Shown: positions 6,023 through 14,554, numbered from the stretch's first letter. The stretch is 15,692 nt of DNA from Clostridiales bacterium (GCA_003149735.1 QANA01000089.1:1-15692); one strand, 5' to 3'. The notes: a model not told the origin generated them from the sequence alone. Numbers and translations are program-made.

Positions 6023-6841
6023 TCAATGAGCTCTTTTTGCTTTTTTGGGGCGCTTTCCGCTGCGGACTGCCTGCCGTTCTGCACGCACGTTGATGATAAT
6101 AAGCAGTGTAATAACGCATAGGAACATAATTGTTGAAAGCGCATTGATTTCCGGGTTGATACCAACCTTTGCCATGGAATAAATATAGATGGAAAGATTG
6201 CTGATCACGCCTTGCGATGAGAAGAAGCTGATGACAAAATCATCAAAAGACATCGTAAAAGCCATGATAAATCCGGAAACTATGCCGGGCATCAACTGGG
6301 GTACAATCACTTTACGAATTGCATAGCCTGGTGTTGCCCCCATATCCAATGCGGCTTCGTAAAGGTTCTCATCCATTCCTTTAAGGCGGGGCATAACTGA
6401 GAAAATCACATATGGGATATTGAATACGATATGTGAAATCAGCATGGTAACATACCCACGGGGAATCTTGGTAAAGATGAAAAACAACAACAGAGAAATA
6501 CCGGTTACGATATCCGCATTCATCATGGGAATCTGTGTCAAATTGATCACAAGATTGCGCTGCCATTTTTTAAAATCATTAATACCAATTGCAGCCAAAG
6601 TTCCCACTACAGTGGCAATGAGGGAGGACAAAATGGCAATGCTTAGTGTTACCCAGATACTCTCCAAAATTAATGGGTTTGTAAAGAGCTTTCGATACCA
6701 ATCAAAAGTAAAGCCCGACCATTTCGTCATGGATTTGCCGCTGTTGAAAGAAAAAATCATCAGCATCAAAATCGGAAGATAAATAAAGATCAACAAAATG
6801 GCAAGATAAAAGCGTTTACAAAAATTCCAGAATTTTGACAT
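6023..6841 (-). CDS. potC: Spermidine/putrescine ABC transporter permease PotC
   Basis: A 272-residue inner-membrane permease with about six hydrophobic segments, the first beginning AILLIFIYLPILMLMIFSF. The ABC-interaction EAA loop is LYEAALDMGATPGYAIRKV, followed by the usual PQLMPGI. The SFDDFVISFF stretch after it is typical of PotC/PotI. The ATG at 6841 has GGGGG about 8 bases upstream, inside the end of potB; potB stops one base before it, so translation is probably coupled. A longer in-frame reading from 6874 would sit inside potB and is not needed. Confidence 0.94.
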   Translation of the reverse strand: MSKFWNFCKRFYLAILLIFIYLPILMLMIFSFNSGKSMTKWSGFTFDWYRKLFTNPLILESIWVTLSIAILSSLIATVVGTLAAIGINDFKKWQRNLVINLTQIPMMNADIVTGISLLLFFIFTKIPRGYVTMLISHIVFNIPYVIFSVMPRLKGMDENLYEAALDMGATPGYAIRKVIVPQLMPGIVSGFIMAFTMSFDDFVISFFSSQGVISNLSIYIYSMAKVGINPEINALSTIMFLCVITLLIIINVRAERQAVRSGKRPKKAKRAH

Positions 6842-6842
6842 T

Positions 6843-7670
6843 TTACATACCCCCTGGCATGACGCCTTCATCACTCTTGCGCACCAGCGCCATGCTGATC
6901 AACATCAGTACCATCATGACGACGGCCAGTGCTGAGCCGGTATTCCAGTCCTTAAGCAGCATAAACTGATTTTCCAACAAATCTCCAAACATCATCGTTT
7001 GTGAGCCGCCCAGCAGCCTGGAGATAACGAAAGTAGTGACTGCAGGCATAAAGACCATGGTAACACCGGTAACAATGCCGGATTTGGTCAACGGGAGAAT
7101 GATGTGGATAAGAGTTTGCCATTTATTGGCACCCAGGTCTTCTGCTGCCTGGATGTAACTTCTGTCAATTTTGGTAAAAGAAGTATAAATTGGCAAAAGC
7201 ATAAAAGGCAAAAAGTTGTAAACCAATCCGAAAATGACTGCTCCTTCTGTATAAAGCAACTGCTGAGCAGGAAGGCCAAGCCATTGCAACAGCTGATTGA
7301 TTGGGCCGGATGTATCCAAAAGAGCCCGCCAGGCATAGGTGCGGAGCAGAAAATTCATCCACATAGGCAACATAAACAAGAGGTTGACAATGCTGCCAAT
7401 ACGGGATTTGAGCTGCCAAAGGAATAAAGCCGCCGGATATGCCAGAAGCAGGCAAAAAACAGTGGTAATAAGGGCATATTCCAAAGAAAGCAGCAATACC
7501 GACATGCTGGAACCGGAAAGAGCTGATTCGATATATTGCGTAGTAAAGACCAATGCTCCCGTATCCGTACGGTGAATAAACGCGTAGAAGAGGATGAGGA
7601 GCAACGGAACAACGGTGAAAATCACCATCCACACTACATAGGGAAGTGCAAAGGCTCTTTTTTTGTTCAT
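6843..7670 (-). CDS. potB: Spermidine/putrescine ABC transporter permease PotB
   Basis: A 275-residue inner-membrane permease that pairs with PotC to form the channel. It starts [18 protein letters not shown] with the first of about six hydrophobic segments. It carries the conserved [19 protein letters not shown] region and an EAA loop [19 protein letters not shown], followed by LPLTKSGI. Its ATG overlaps the potA stop (ATGA, 7667-7670), the classic sign of coupled translation. Length and order match the potABCD layout. Confidence 0.94.
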   Translation of the reverse strand: MNKKRAFALPYVVWMVIFTVVPLLLILFYAFIHRTDTGALVFTTQYIESALSGSSMSVLLLSLEYALITTVFCLLLAYPAALFLWQLKSRIGSIVNLLFMLPMWMNFLLRTYAWRALLDTSGPINQLLQWLGLPAQQLLYTEGAVIFGLVYNFLPFMLLPIYTSFTKIDRSYIQAAEDLGANKWQTLIHIILPLTKSGIVTGVTMVFMPAVTTFVISRLLGGSQTMMFGDLLENQFMLLKDWNTGSALAVVMMVLMLISMALVRKSDEGVMPGGM

Positions 7671-8746
7671 TGCTTTATCTCCAGAGTTTCCGCCGTGTCA
7701 TACTGAGAACGGTCCATAATATGGATATCATCGGGATCGAGATGAATGCCGAGGCGGCTTCCGACTTCTGCAGAATGGATGCTCTGAATGAGCCATTCAA
7801 AGCCGTCATCTCCCTGGAGGCGAATTTCATAATGTACTCCCATAAAAACAATGGAAGTGACAACTCCGTTGATGGTATTTTCGGTAGGAGGAACCAGCTT
7901 AATATCTTCCGGGCGCACAACGACCACAATCGGTTCGTTATTATTGTAGCCTCTATCCAGGCAACGAAAATCCCGACCCGAAAAATGAGCGACGTAATCC
8001 TCTTTCATGATACCGTAAAGAATATTGCTTTCGCCAATAAAATCTGCGACAAAAGAGTTGACCGGCTCGTTATAGATCATCACCGGTGTACCGATTTGCT
8101 GAATGCGGCCACTGTCCATTACGGCAATGGTATCCGACATGGATAAAGCTTCTTCCTGATCGTGTGTAACATAGACAAACGTGATGCCTAATTGCTTTTG
8201 CATACGCTTTAATTCCAACTGCATCTCTTTACGGAATTTTAAATCGAGCGCACCTAAAGGCTCATCCAATAACAGCAATTCGGGCTCATTGACAAGAGCA
8301 CGAGCGATGGCTACACGCTGTTGCTGCCCTCCGGAAAGAGTGTCGATGGTACGGTTTTCATAACCGGAGAGACCCACCAATTTAAGCTTTTCCCGTACTT
8401 TTTGCCGGATTTCATCTTTGGGGAGTTTTTTGATTTTCAGGCCGAAGGCAACGTTGTCAAATACATTATAGTGAGGGAAAAGAGCATAACGCTGGAAAAC
8501 TGTATTCAGCTTGCGTTTATAAGGCGGCGTACTGACGATGGATTTTCCTTCAAAAAGAATATCGCCGGAAGTAGGAGTTTCAAAACCGCCGAGTAGGCGC
8601 AGCAGAGTTGTCTTGCCGCAGCCAGAAGGGCCCAACAGAGTGAGAAATTCATTTTTTCGAATATACAGGTTGATGTTGGAAAGAACTTCCACGCCATCAA
8701 ATTCTTTGCATACATTTTTTAAAAGTACCAAACGCTGTTTATCCAT
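7667..8746 (-). CDS. potA: Spermidine/putrescine ABC transporter ATP-binding protein PotA
   Basis: PotA (359 residues) hydrolyses ATP to drive polyamine uptake. It has Walker A GPSGCGKT (39-46), Q-loop Gln85 in [11 protein letters not shown], signature LSGGQQQR (137-144), Walker B LLLLDEP (157-163) and switch His195 in VTHD. The region after about residue 235 is the TOBE domain, with [10 protein letters not shown]. All catalytic residues are present. I chose ATG at 8746 because the first ATG (8752) is only one base from GAAGGAG; the second has a 7-base spacing. It lies 33 bases after the regulator gene and overlaps potB by 4. Confidence 0.95.
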   Translation of the reverse strand: MDKQRLVLLKNVCKEFDGVEVLSNINLYIRKNEFLTLLGPSGCGKTTLLRLLGGFETPTSGDILFEGKSIVSTPPYKRKLNTVFQRYALFPHYNVFDNVAFGLKIKKLPKDEIRQKVREKLKLVGLSGYENRTIDTLSGGQQQRVAIARALVNEPELLLLDEPLGALDLKFRKEMQLELKRMQKQLGITFVYVTHDQEEALSMSDTIAVMDSGRIQQIGTPVMIYNEPVNSFVADFIGESNILYGIMKEDYVAHFSGRDFRCLDRGYNNNEPIVVVVRPEDIKLVPPTENTINGVVTSIVFMGVHYEIRLQGDDGFEWLIQSIHSAEVGSRLGIHLDPDDIHIMDRSQYDTAETLEIKQ

Positions 8747-8753
8747 TTTCATG

Positions 8754-8760
8754 CTCCTTC
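8754..8760 (-). promoter_or_regulatory. Ribosome binding site that fixes the potA start
   Basis: GAAGGAG on the minus strand is one base from the first ATG and seven bases from the second in-frame ATG, in ATGAAAATGG. The spacing favours the second. Confidence 0.7.
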
Positions 8761-8779
8761 ACAACCAAAAAGTATAAGC

Positions 8780-9313
8780 TTAAAAGCTGGGAGGGGAAGA
8801 AACCCAGAGAATTCTGAGCTCGCTCTTGCCCCGGTTTTCAATATAATGAGGTTCGCTGGATCGATAGTAGAAAGATGCATTCTTTTTCAGACGAACCTTT
8901 TTTGCGCCTAAATACAGAAAGCCGGATCCGGATAACACGTAGCCGAATTCTTCACCTTCGTGTGGATCCTCCCGGTCGGTACTGCAGCCCGGCTGTAAAG
9001 TCAGCAAAATAGGCTCCAGCATGTTTTTCTGCGCATTAGGGACAAGCCAGATAATCTGTTTGTCGGCATCTTCTTTTTCAAACATATCCTCGCTGGTAAA
9101 GACAATCTTTTCTGCTGACTTTTCAGAAAAGAATTCTCCGGGGGTCGTTCCGAGACATTCCAGGATATCAATCAGAGTAATAATGGAGGGAGAAGTGAGG
9201 TTCCGCTCCAACTGTGAAATAAATCCTTTGGAAAGTTCGGCGCGATCCGCCAATTCCTCCTGTGTGAGCCCATATTTCAATCGCAGGCTCTTGATTTTGG
9301 CTCCGATATCCAT
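8780..9313 (-). CDS. XRE-family regulator with C-terminal cupin domain (PuuR-like)
   Basis: A 177-residue transcription factor. The N-terminal helix-turn-helix (about residues 5-60) reads KIKSLRLKYGLTQEELADRA followed by LSKGFISQLERN. The C-terminal cupin (about 100-172) has DPHEGEEFGYVLSGSG and EPHYIENRG, with His118, Glu122 and His156 as candidate ligand or metal residues. XRE-cupin proteins next to potABCD usually sense polyamines or related small molecules and repress the operon, as PuuR does in E. coli; the ligand here is inferred. ATG 9313 has GAAGGGAG seven bases upstream. A longer in-frame reading to 9430 would run through the promoter and operator and is rejected. It is the first gene of the operon. 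Confidence 0.9.
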   Translation of the reverse strand: MDIGAKIKSLRLKYGLTQEELADRAELSKGFISQLERNLTSPSIITLIDILECLGTTPGEFFSEKSAEKIVFTSEDMFEKEDADKQIIWLVPNAQKNMLEPILLTLQPGCSTDREDPHEGEEFGYVLSGSGFLYLGAKKVRLKKNASFYYRSSEPHYIENRGKSELRILWVSSPPSF

Positions 9314-9348
9314 TACGCAGCTCCCTTCAAAAAAATTCGTACTATAGA

Positions 9349-9375
9349 TAAACAAAAAGTTTACAATCAGTAAAC
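9349..9375. promoter_or_regulatory. Triple half-site operator of the pot operon
   Basis: Three half-sites alternate in direction with 5-base gaps: TAAAC (9349-9353), GTTTAC (9359-9364) and GTAAAC (9370-9375). They make two overlapping inverted repeats, TAAAC-N5-GTTTA and GTTTAC-N5-GTAAAC. They begin just downstream of the regulator promoter on the minus strand, a position suited to repression. The regulator itself is the likely binder. Confidence 0.65.
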
Positions 9376-9385
9376 GAACAGATAT

Positions 9386-9414
9386 ATTAAAGCAGAATAT
9401 GTAAAAAAAGTCAA
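9386..9414 (-). promoter_or_regulatory. Promoter of the regulator-potABCD operon
   Basis: On the minus strand TTGACT (9414-9409) is followed by a 17-bp spacer and TTTAAT (9391-9386), with TGC just before it (extended -10). The predicted start is near 9379, a few bases before the operator half-sites. The leader to the regulator ATG is about 65 bases. Confidence 0.75.
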
Positions 9415-9463
9415 TATTTTTATACTTCAAATATGTTTTTTTGATTTTTACAAAAAGCGTAAG

Positions 9464-9491
9464 AAAAAATGCTTTAATAAAGGCATTTTTT
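9464..9491. terminator. A/T-flanked hairpin, possible bidirectional terminator
   Basis: AAAAAATGC (9464-9472) pairs with GCATTTTTT (9483-9491). TTT and AAA extend the stem inside, past one bulged G. Runs of T follow in either direction. It could stop read-through from the RCC1-protein gene before the pot promoter. Confidence 0.5.
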
Positions 9492-9534
9492 CAGCATATA
9501 TTTTTTTATAATGGCGGTTATAAATGATTAAAAG

Positions 9535-9549
9535 TTTAGTAATACTAAA
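9535..9549. repeat. Perfect palindrome TTTAGTA-A-TACTAAA
   Basis: A 7+1+7 base perfect inverted repeat, lying alone in the gap. The form resembles a dimeric-regulator operator. It is about 155 bases from the regulator start and has no obvious promoter partner. Confidence 0.5.
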
Positions 9550-9650
9550 TATGATGTAAAGAATAAACAGGGTAGAAAAATTTTTTTCGAAAAAGCAGAA
9601 AGAGGATCCCATATTCCAACACGGATATCGTTGGTACAAACATATTATAA

Positions 9651-9684
9651 AAAATAGTCTGCCTTAGAAAAGGCAGACTATTTT
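9651..9684 (-). terminator. Terminator of the RCC1-protein gene
   Basis: A perfect 15-bp stem (9651-9665 with 9670-9684) around a four-base loop, AAAATAGTCTGCCTT on the plus strand. On the minus strand it follows the gene's stop by 17 bases and ends in TTTT within an AT-rich tail. It is near-symmetric, so it could act in both directions. Confidence 0.85.
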
Positions 9685-9701
9685 GACATAGATAAAAGAG
9701 G

Positions 9702-12116
9702 TTAGTTTTCAACGGAAGAAGATATTTCGGAAGAAGTGATATCTCCTTCAGAATCAGAAGTGATGTCCTCATCTGTTTCGACTTCCTCTGCAAGGCGGCA
9801 GATTTCACTCATTCCTCTGGGCACATAGGTTGTGCTGCCATGGCCTGTGATATAGACGGTACCGTCGGAAGCAATGCCCATGGTAAAATTACTGCCTGCT
9901 TCAATGGCGACGATGTCCTTCCAATCGGAAACATCGCATTGTCCATAAGAATTGCTGCCGGTAGCGACGACAGTTCCGTTTGCCAATAAACCTACTGTAT
10001 GGCTTTCTCCGCTGGCAATATCAACAACATTGCGCCAGGAAGAAACATTCAGCTCCCCAAAACTGGAATCGAACCAGCCACTGATCGCATAGACACGACC
10101 GTCTTTGGTTAAGCCGACGATATGATTGGTAATATCCCCTTTAATGACAGCCAGATTCTGCCACTTCGCGATGCGGTCAAAGACTTCTTGCACTTTATCC
10201 GAATAGCTGTAATTGGTTGCGACGGGAAGGGAGGCAGTGCCGTCTGCCCGCACGGCAATATCGCAAAATTTATCATAGATGCCGACAATATTGTCGGCGT
10301 TGAGCCGCGCAAGTGTTTCCGCATCCAGAGAAGCGCTGTTATAAACCAGCGTGCCATCCTGCTGATAGCCGATAATGGTATTATTCATTTTGCCGATGGC
10401 TACAATCTCACTCCATTCTGAAACATCAGGAGCGGCAACATTCGACGCGGTTGTATATTGAGAATAACTGAGGTATCCATCTGAACGCAGTGCCACGATA
10501 TAGTTTTGTGTCAGCAAAAAACTTTCGGCATTGGTAATTGCCACATCCGGATAAGCAGTTGAGGAGAAATTCATATAGTAAATATCGCCGGAAGCGTCCC
10601 GTACAGCCAAAACATTATTATAAGCGCCGGCACGGCCATCATAAGAGATTGCCCGCTGACGATAAATATCCAATTGTTCACAGAGTAATTCTTTGGCATT
10701 GCTGTAATTGCCGGCACGGTCCAGATACGTAATAGCAGAAAGGGTATCTCCGGATTCTATCGCTTTTTTTCCTTTTCCCAGATTGATGGCAGGAATTGCA
10801 AGATAAACCAATATCAGGCAAATTGCAACAGCAGAGGCCGCAATCACACTACTGGTAAGCAGGAGCTTTTTGGTAAAGCGCTTGCGCAAGGCTTTGGAAG
10901 AACGCTGGAATATATGTTTTTTTCTGCGCTCCTCAATAAAAGCTTCAATAGCTTGTTCTTTACCAATAGGGCTTGATAGATATCGTTTTGCAGCGGTAGC
11001 ATGATTTTTGAAATCAAACTTCCGATAAATAAGGCTGAAGGCAATCCAATAGGCGACCATGATCACCATCAGTCCGAAAATGCACAGATAGTAGGGCCCC
11101 TGCCCGATTCCGGCTTTGACCAGAGCCTTTAGGCCGATTCCCCAACCTATCACAATACCCAGAAAGAGCAAAACCGAGCTGATCAGGCTGATCAGGCGAC
11201 AGATATGGTTTTTGCGCAAGTAAGTCTGCAAAAAAGCCTGTTCCTCACTATGTGCTTCCCAATAAGAACGGGCAGAGAGCTTGCTGGCATCCTGCTTGCG
11301 GCGGATTTCTTCTTGTTTTGAAATAAGAGAGGGAAGTGTTTCTTTCAATTTTTTCAATTGATTTGCGCCTTCATTGCAAGCAGTTTTTACAGCGGAAGAA
11401 GCATAAGAAGAAAGGTAGGAGGCTGAGGGAAAGTCATAATATTTATAATGATCTTTTAGCAGAGTAATCAGAGTATTTCCTTCTTCAATCAAATCGAGTA
11501 TGCTGTGCTCGGCTTCTGGGCAAGCTTCCAGTAGTGAAGCGGGCAAATACCCTGCGCTATTGATGCACAGTTCCAATAGCGAAGCGAAATCGGCGCGCAT
11601 ATCAGAAATGTCTTCTTCGGTACAATATTCATTGCTCAGGCGTTCTTTGGCTTGTACACATTTGAGGCGCAGGAACTGACAGATAACCGATAGATATTCC
11701 CTGAAGTGCTCGGCTTTTTGCATATCGGAAAAATCATTGGCTTCCATGGCGGCGTCGGCCCGGTCGAGTGCGGTGCGCATTCCGGAGGCATGGATGCCGG
11801 CAGCGGCAAATGCAGAAGCAGCCTGCTGATAGAAAAGAGCATCCGCATTTCCTTTATTGAGTTTCAGCGCAGCGTTGGCCGCATCCAGACAAAGCAGATA
11901 TTCCTGGTTCTGCAGAGCTTCTCTGGCCTGATGTAAATATTCTTCCATAGTTGAGGGAGCGGCTTTTCCCGCTTCTTGAGATACATTCGGCTTTTCCTGC
12001 GTTTCGGAATAGATAAATTGTTTGCCGCAGTGAGGGCAGGTAAGCTGAGCATCGGAAGAATCATCTGCCGACATTGCAAATTTGCAATTTGGGCAGTGAA
12101 TGAGCGTAATTGCCAT
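9702..12116 (-). CDS. Zinc-ribbon, TPR-like, membrane-anchored RCC1-repeat protein of unknown function
   Basis: I do not recognise a characterised homolog. The 804 residues divide clearly. A zinc ribbon (CPNC at 8-11, CPHC at 27-30) is followed by a linker and a long helical, TPR-like region (about 57-300). Two transmembrane segments lie at about 305-330 and 342-365, then a very basic loop (366-417), then a third segment (418-443). A short TPR-like AITYLDRAGNYSNAKELL stretch comes next. RCC1-type beta-propeller repeats fill about 500-760, with motifs such as SGESHTVGLLANGTVVATG. An acidic Ser-rich tail ends the protein. The basic loop predicts N-terminus inside and propeller outside. ATG 12116 is used because the upstream ATG (12128) overlaps the GGAGGT. 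It is transcribed alone. Confidence 0.8.
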   Translation of the reverse strand: MAITLIHCPNCKFAMSADDSSDAQLTCPHCGKQFIYSETQEKPNVSQEAGKAAPSTMEEYLHQAREALQNQEYLLCLDAANAALKLNKGNADALFYQQAASAFAAAGIHASGMRTALDRADAAMEANDFSDMQKAEHFREYLSVICQFLRLKCVQAKERLSNEYCTEEDISDMRADFASLLELCINSAGYLPASLLEACPEAEHSILDLIEEGNTLITLLKDHYKYYDFPSASYLSSYASSAVKTACNEGANQLKKLKETLPSLISKQEEIRRKQDASKLSARSYWEAHSEEQAFLQTYLRKNHICRLISLISSVLLFLGIVIGWGIGLKALVKAGIGQGPYYLCIFGLMVIMVAYWIAFSLIYRKFDFKNHATAAKRYLSSPIGKEQAIEAFIEERRKKHIFQRSSKALRKRFTKKLLLTSSVIAASAVAICLILVYLAIPAINLGKGKKAIESGDTLSAITYLDRAGNYSNAKELLCEQLDIYRQRAISYDGRAGAYNNVLAVRDASGDIYYMNFSSTAYPDVAITNAESFLLTQNYIVALRSDGYLSYSQYTTASNVAAPDVSEWSEIVAIGKMNNTIIGYQQDGTLVYNSASLDAETLARLNADNIVGIYDKFCDIAVRADGTASLPVATNYSYSDKVQEVFDRIAKWQNLAVIKGDITNHIVGLTKDGRVYAISGWFDSSFGELNVSSWRNVVDIASGESHTVGLLANGTVVATGSNSYGQCDVSDWKDIVAIEAGSNFTMGIASDGTVYITGHGSTTYVPRGMSEICRLAEEVETDEDITSDSEGDITSSEISSSVEN

Positions 12117-12120
12117 ATAG

Positions 12121-12126
12121 ACCTCC
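12121..12126 (-). promoter_or_regulatory. Ribosome binding site that fixes the RCC1-protein start
   Basis: GGAGGT on the minus strand lies inside ATGGAGGT, so the first ATG (12128) is part of this site. The in-frame ATG at 12116, about five bases after GGAGG, is the usable start. Confidence 0.75.
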
Positions 12127-12145
12127 ATATTTGCATAAAGATAGC

Positions 12146-12173
12146 ATTATACTATAACAAAATTATCAAACAA
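12146..12173 (-). promoter_or_regulatory. Promoter of the RCC1-protein gene
   Basis: On the minus strand TTGTTT (12173-12168), a 16-bp spacer and a perfect TATAAT (12151-12146). The predicted leader is only about 23 bases and contains the GGAGGT. Confidence 0.7.
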
Positions 12174-12252
12174 GCAAGTCGGGCGGGGATTTCGAATTGC
12201 TCCGAAAAAGAAAATTCAATGAACTTTCAAGAAAATTTAAAAAAAGAAGCAT

Positions 12253-12286
12253 AAAAAAAGCGCAAAATTGAAATTTTGCGCTTTTT
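12253..12286 (-). terminator. Terminator of fba
   Basis: An 11-bp stem (12259-12269 with 12272-12282, tight turn) rich in GCGC at its base. It is flanked by seven A on the left, which give UUUUUUU on the minus strand, and by T on the right. It lies about 20 bases after the fba stop. Confidence 0.9.
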
Positions 12287-12306
12287 GCGAACATATGAAA
12301 TGCCAA

Positions 12307-13272
12307 TCAGGCTTTATCGTTGCAGCCAAGAACATCAATAATCTTGTGCTTAACAAGTTCTTTGATGTTGGCACGAGCGGGTTTCAGATAAGTACGGGGG
12401 TCGAAATCTGCCGGATGCTCATTGAAATGCTTTCTGATCGTACCGGTCATAGCCAGACGCAGATCGGAGTCGATGTTGATCTTGCAAACTGCCATGGAAG
12501 CAGCTTTGCGAAGCTCTTCTTCGGGAATACCGATAGCATCGGGCATAGCACCGCCATTTTCGTTGATCATCTTTACATACTCCTGCGGAACGGAGGAGGA
12601 ACCATGCAAAACGATGGGGAATCCGGGAAGACGCTTAGCAACTTCTTCCAGAATATCGAAACGGAGGGGCGGGGGTACCAGAATACCCTGTTCATTGCGG
12701 GTGCACTGAGCGGGAGTAAATTTGTAAGCGCCGTGAGAAGTTCCGATTGCAATTGCAAGGGAGTCGCAGCCGGTGCGCTCTACAAATTCCTGTACGTCTT
12801 CAGGACGGGTATAAGAAGAAGCTTCTGCGCTGACGTTGACTTCGTCTTCAACACCGGCCAGGGTGCCCAGCTCAGCTTCAACCACTACACCGCGCTCATG
12901 GGCATATTCCACAACCTGACGGGTAATGCGAACGTTTTCCTCAAAAGGAAGGGAAGAACAGTCGATCATGACGGAAGTAAAACCATCATCGATGCAGCTC
13001 TTGCAGGTTTCATAGCTGTCACCATGGTCGAGGTGCAGCACGATGGGCAAACCGGTTTCGATAATGGCAGCTTCCACCAGCTTTACCAGATAAGTGCGGT
13101 TAGCATATGCACGCGCACCCTTGGAAACCTGAAGAATGACAGGAGCGTTGCACTCCTTGGCAGCTTCGGTGATGCCCTGAATGATTTCCATGTTATTCAC
13201 ATTGAAAGCGCCAATTGCATAGCCGCCTTCATATGCTTTTTTGAACATTTCTGTAGATGTTACTAAAGGCAT
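12307..13272 (-). CDS. fba: Class II fructose-1,6-bisphosphate aldolase
   Basis: This zinc enzyme splits fructose 1,6-bisphosphate into dihydroxyacetone phosphate and glyceraldehyde 3-phosphate in glycolysis, and the reverse in gluconeogenesis. Visible motifs are HLDHG (80-84; Asp82 catalytic, His83 zinc ligand), VEAELGTLAG (131-140), GTSHG with His180, VLHGSS with His223, and KINIDSD (264-270) for phosphate binding. The protein has 321 residues, within the usual range of the class. AGGAGG lies eight bases before the ATG. It is divergent from the aminopeptidase, and gap, the enzyme that uses its product, lies 1.4 kb away on the other strand. Confidence 0.96.
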   Translation of the reverse strand: MPLVTSTEMFKKAYEGGYAIGAFNVNNMEIIQGITEAAKECNAPVILQVSKGARAYANRTYLVKLVEAAIIETGLPIVLHLDHGDSYETCKSCIDDGFTSVMIDCSSLPFEENVRITRQVVEYAHERGVVVEAELGTLAGVEDEVNVSAEASSYTRPEDVQEFVERTGCDSLAIAIGTSHGAYKFTPAQCTRNEQGILVPPPLRFDILEEVAKRLPGFPIVLHGSSSVPQEYVKMINENGGAMPDAIGIPEEELRKAASMAVCKINIDSDLRLAMTGTIRKHFNEHPADFDPRTYLKPARANIKELVKHKIIDVLGCNDKA

Positions 13273-13311
13273 TAGTAAGTCCTCCTATGGATTTTAAATT
13301 CCTATATCTAT

Positions 13312-13339
13312 ATTTTGCCATAGATTAGAAAAAGGTCAA
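13312..13339 (-). promoter_or_regulatory. Candidate promoter of fba
   Basis: On the minus strand TTGACC (13339-13334), a 16-bp spacer and CAAAAT (13317-13312) with TGG directly before it (extended -10 form). The -35 is good and the -10 is weak. Confidence 0.5.
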
Positions 13340-13444
13340 GACTTTTTGAAAAAATTAGATTATACTTATTATGAATAAAATGGAAATAAACCGGTATGGA
13401 ATGACCGGGAGATGCACAAACTATGCAAAAGAAAAGGAGAAAAA

Positions 13445-14554
13445 ATGACAGATCCCAGATTACGTAAGTTGGCAGACAGTTTGATTCGTTATTCCTGTGC
13501 CATGAAAAAGGGCGAGAAAGTATTGATTGAAATATTTGATTGTGAGGAAATTTTGGCAGAGGAGTTGCTTAAAGCTGCTTATCGGGCTGAAGTGCGGCCA
13601 TACCTTTCCCTTTACAGTGCAAAAGCAGAGCGGGAATGGCTGAACGGAGCAGATCGTGAACAGATGGAAGACCGTGCACGTTGGGAAGCGGAGCGTATGC
13701 GCGCGATGGATGCTTACATTTCTTTTCGCGGAAATCGCAATACGGCAGAAAGCGCGGGCATCCCACAGGATAAACAGGCAATGTATCAGGCTATTTATGC
13801 CAAAGAAGTGCAGCAGACGAGGCTGCGCAAAAAGTGGTGCGTATTGCGTTATCCAAATGAGGCTATGGCGCAGCTTTCCGGCATGAGCACACGGGAATTT
13901 GAAGATTTCTATTTTGATGTATGTACGCTGGATTATGCAAAAATGGATCGCGCGATGGATCCGCTTCAGGCTTTGATGGAGCGGACAGATAAGGTCCGTA
14001 TGATTGGCCCGGGGACAGACCTCAGCTTTTCCATTAAAGGGCTCCCGGCAATTAAATGCGCGGGAAATAAAAATATACCGGATGGAGAATTGTTTACGGC
14101 ACCTGTCCGGGAAAGTGTAAATGGAAAAATCTCTTTCAATACACCCAGCCTGTACCAGGGATTCAAATTTGAAAATATCTCCCTGACTTTTCTGGATGGA
14201 AAAATTGTGGAGGCTGTTTCCAACAATACGGAGAAGACAAATGCCATATTGGATACGGATGCCGGTGCACGTTATGTGGGAGAGTTTGCTTTTGGCGTCA
14301 ATCCATATGTAACCCGCCCTATGTGCGATACTTTGTTTGATGAAAAAATTGCGGGATCGATTCATTTTACACCGGGTGCAGCTTATGAAGAAGCTTATAA
14401 CGGCAATGACAGCGCAGTACATTGGGATCTGGTTTGGATACAGACGCCGGAAATGGGCGGCGGAGAAATTTATTTTGACGACGTACTGATCCGCAAAGAC
14501 GGTCGCTTTGTTTTGCCGGAGCTGGCTTGCCTGAATCCGGAGAACTTGAAATGA
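13445..14554 (+). CDS. M29-family metallo-aminopeptidase (AmpS/PepS-like)
   Basis: A 369-residue cytoplasmic peptidase that removes N-terminal residues from peptides with a two-metal centre. The expected M29 ligands are all present: Glu215 in NIPDGELFTAPV, Glu280 in VGEFAFGVNP, His307 and Tyr314 in IHFTPGAAY, and His326 and Asp328 in VHWDLV. The N-terminal half (for example KKGEKVLIEIFDCEEILAEE) is the usual alpha/beta domain. ATG 13445 is used because AAGGAGA lies a few bases upstream; an in-frame ATG at 13412 has no such site. It is divergent from fba. No convincing promoter or terminator is seen for it alone, and gap lies 143 bases downstream. Confidence 0.94.
   Translation: MTDPRLRKLADSLIRYSCAMKKGEKVLIEIFDCEEILAEELLKAAYRAEVRPYLSLYSAKAEREWLNGADREQMEDRARWEAERMRAMDAYISFRGNRNTAESAGIPQDKQAMYQAIYAKEVQQTRLRKKWCVLRYPNEAMAQLSGMSTREFEDFYFDVCTLDYAKMDRAMDPLQALMERTDKVRMIGPGTDLSFSIKGLPAIKCAGNKNIPDGELFTAPVRESVNGKISFNTPSLYQGFKFENISLTFLDGKIVEAVSNNTEKTNAILDTDAGARYVGEFAFGVNPYVTRPMCDTLFDEKIAGSIHFTPGAAYEEAYNGNDSAVHWDLVWIQTPEMGGGEIYFDDVLIRKDGRFVLPELACLNPENLK

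Larger units (their letters stand above)
9415..9650. other. Non-coding gap between the pot operon and the RCC1-protein gene
   Basis: No credible gene is visible here on either strand; the sequence is very AT-rich and open frames are short, with no ribosome binding site. It holds an A/T-flanked hairpin (9464-9491), a plus-strand TATAAT at 9507-9512 without a good -35, a perfect 15-base palindrome (9535-9549), and a 5-bp stem hairpin (9616-9620 with 9630-9634). Confidence 0.6.

Noticed and set aside
12268..13266. Plus-strand open frame of 332 codons opposite fba
   Set aside because: fba is certain on the minus strand; this frame is a codon-bias shadow and includes part of the fba terminator.
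13391..13408. CCGGT/ACCGG inverted repeat upstream of the aminopeptidase as an operator
   Set aside because: Only five bases per arm with an eight-base gap and no clear promoter to relate it to.
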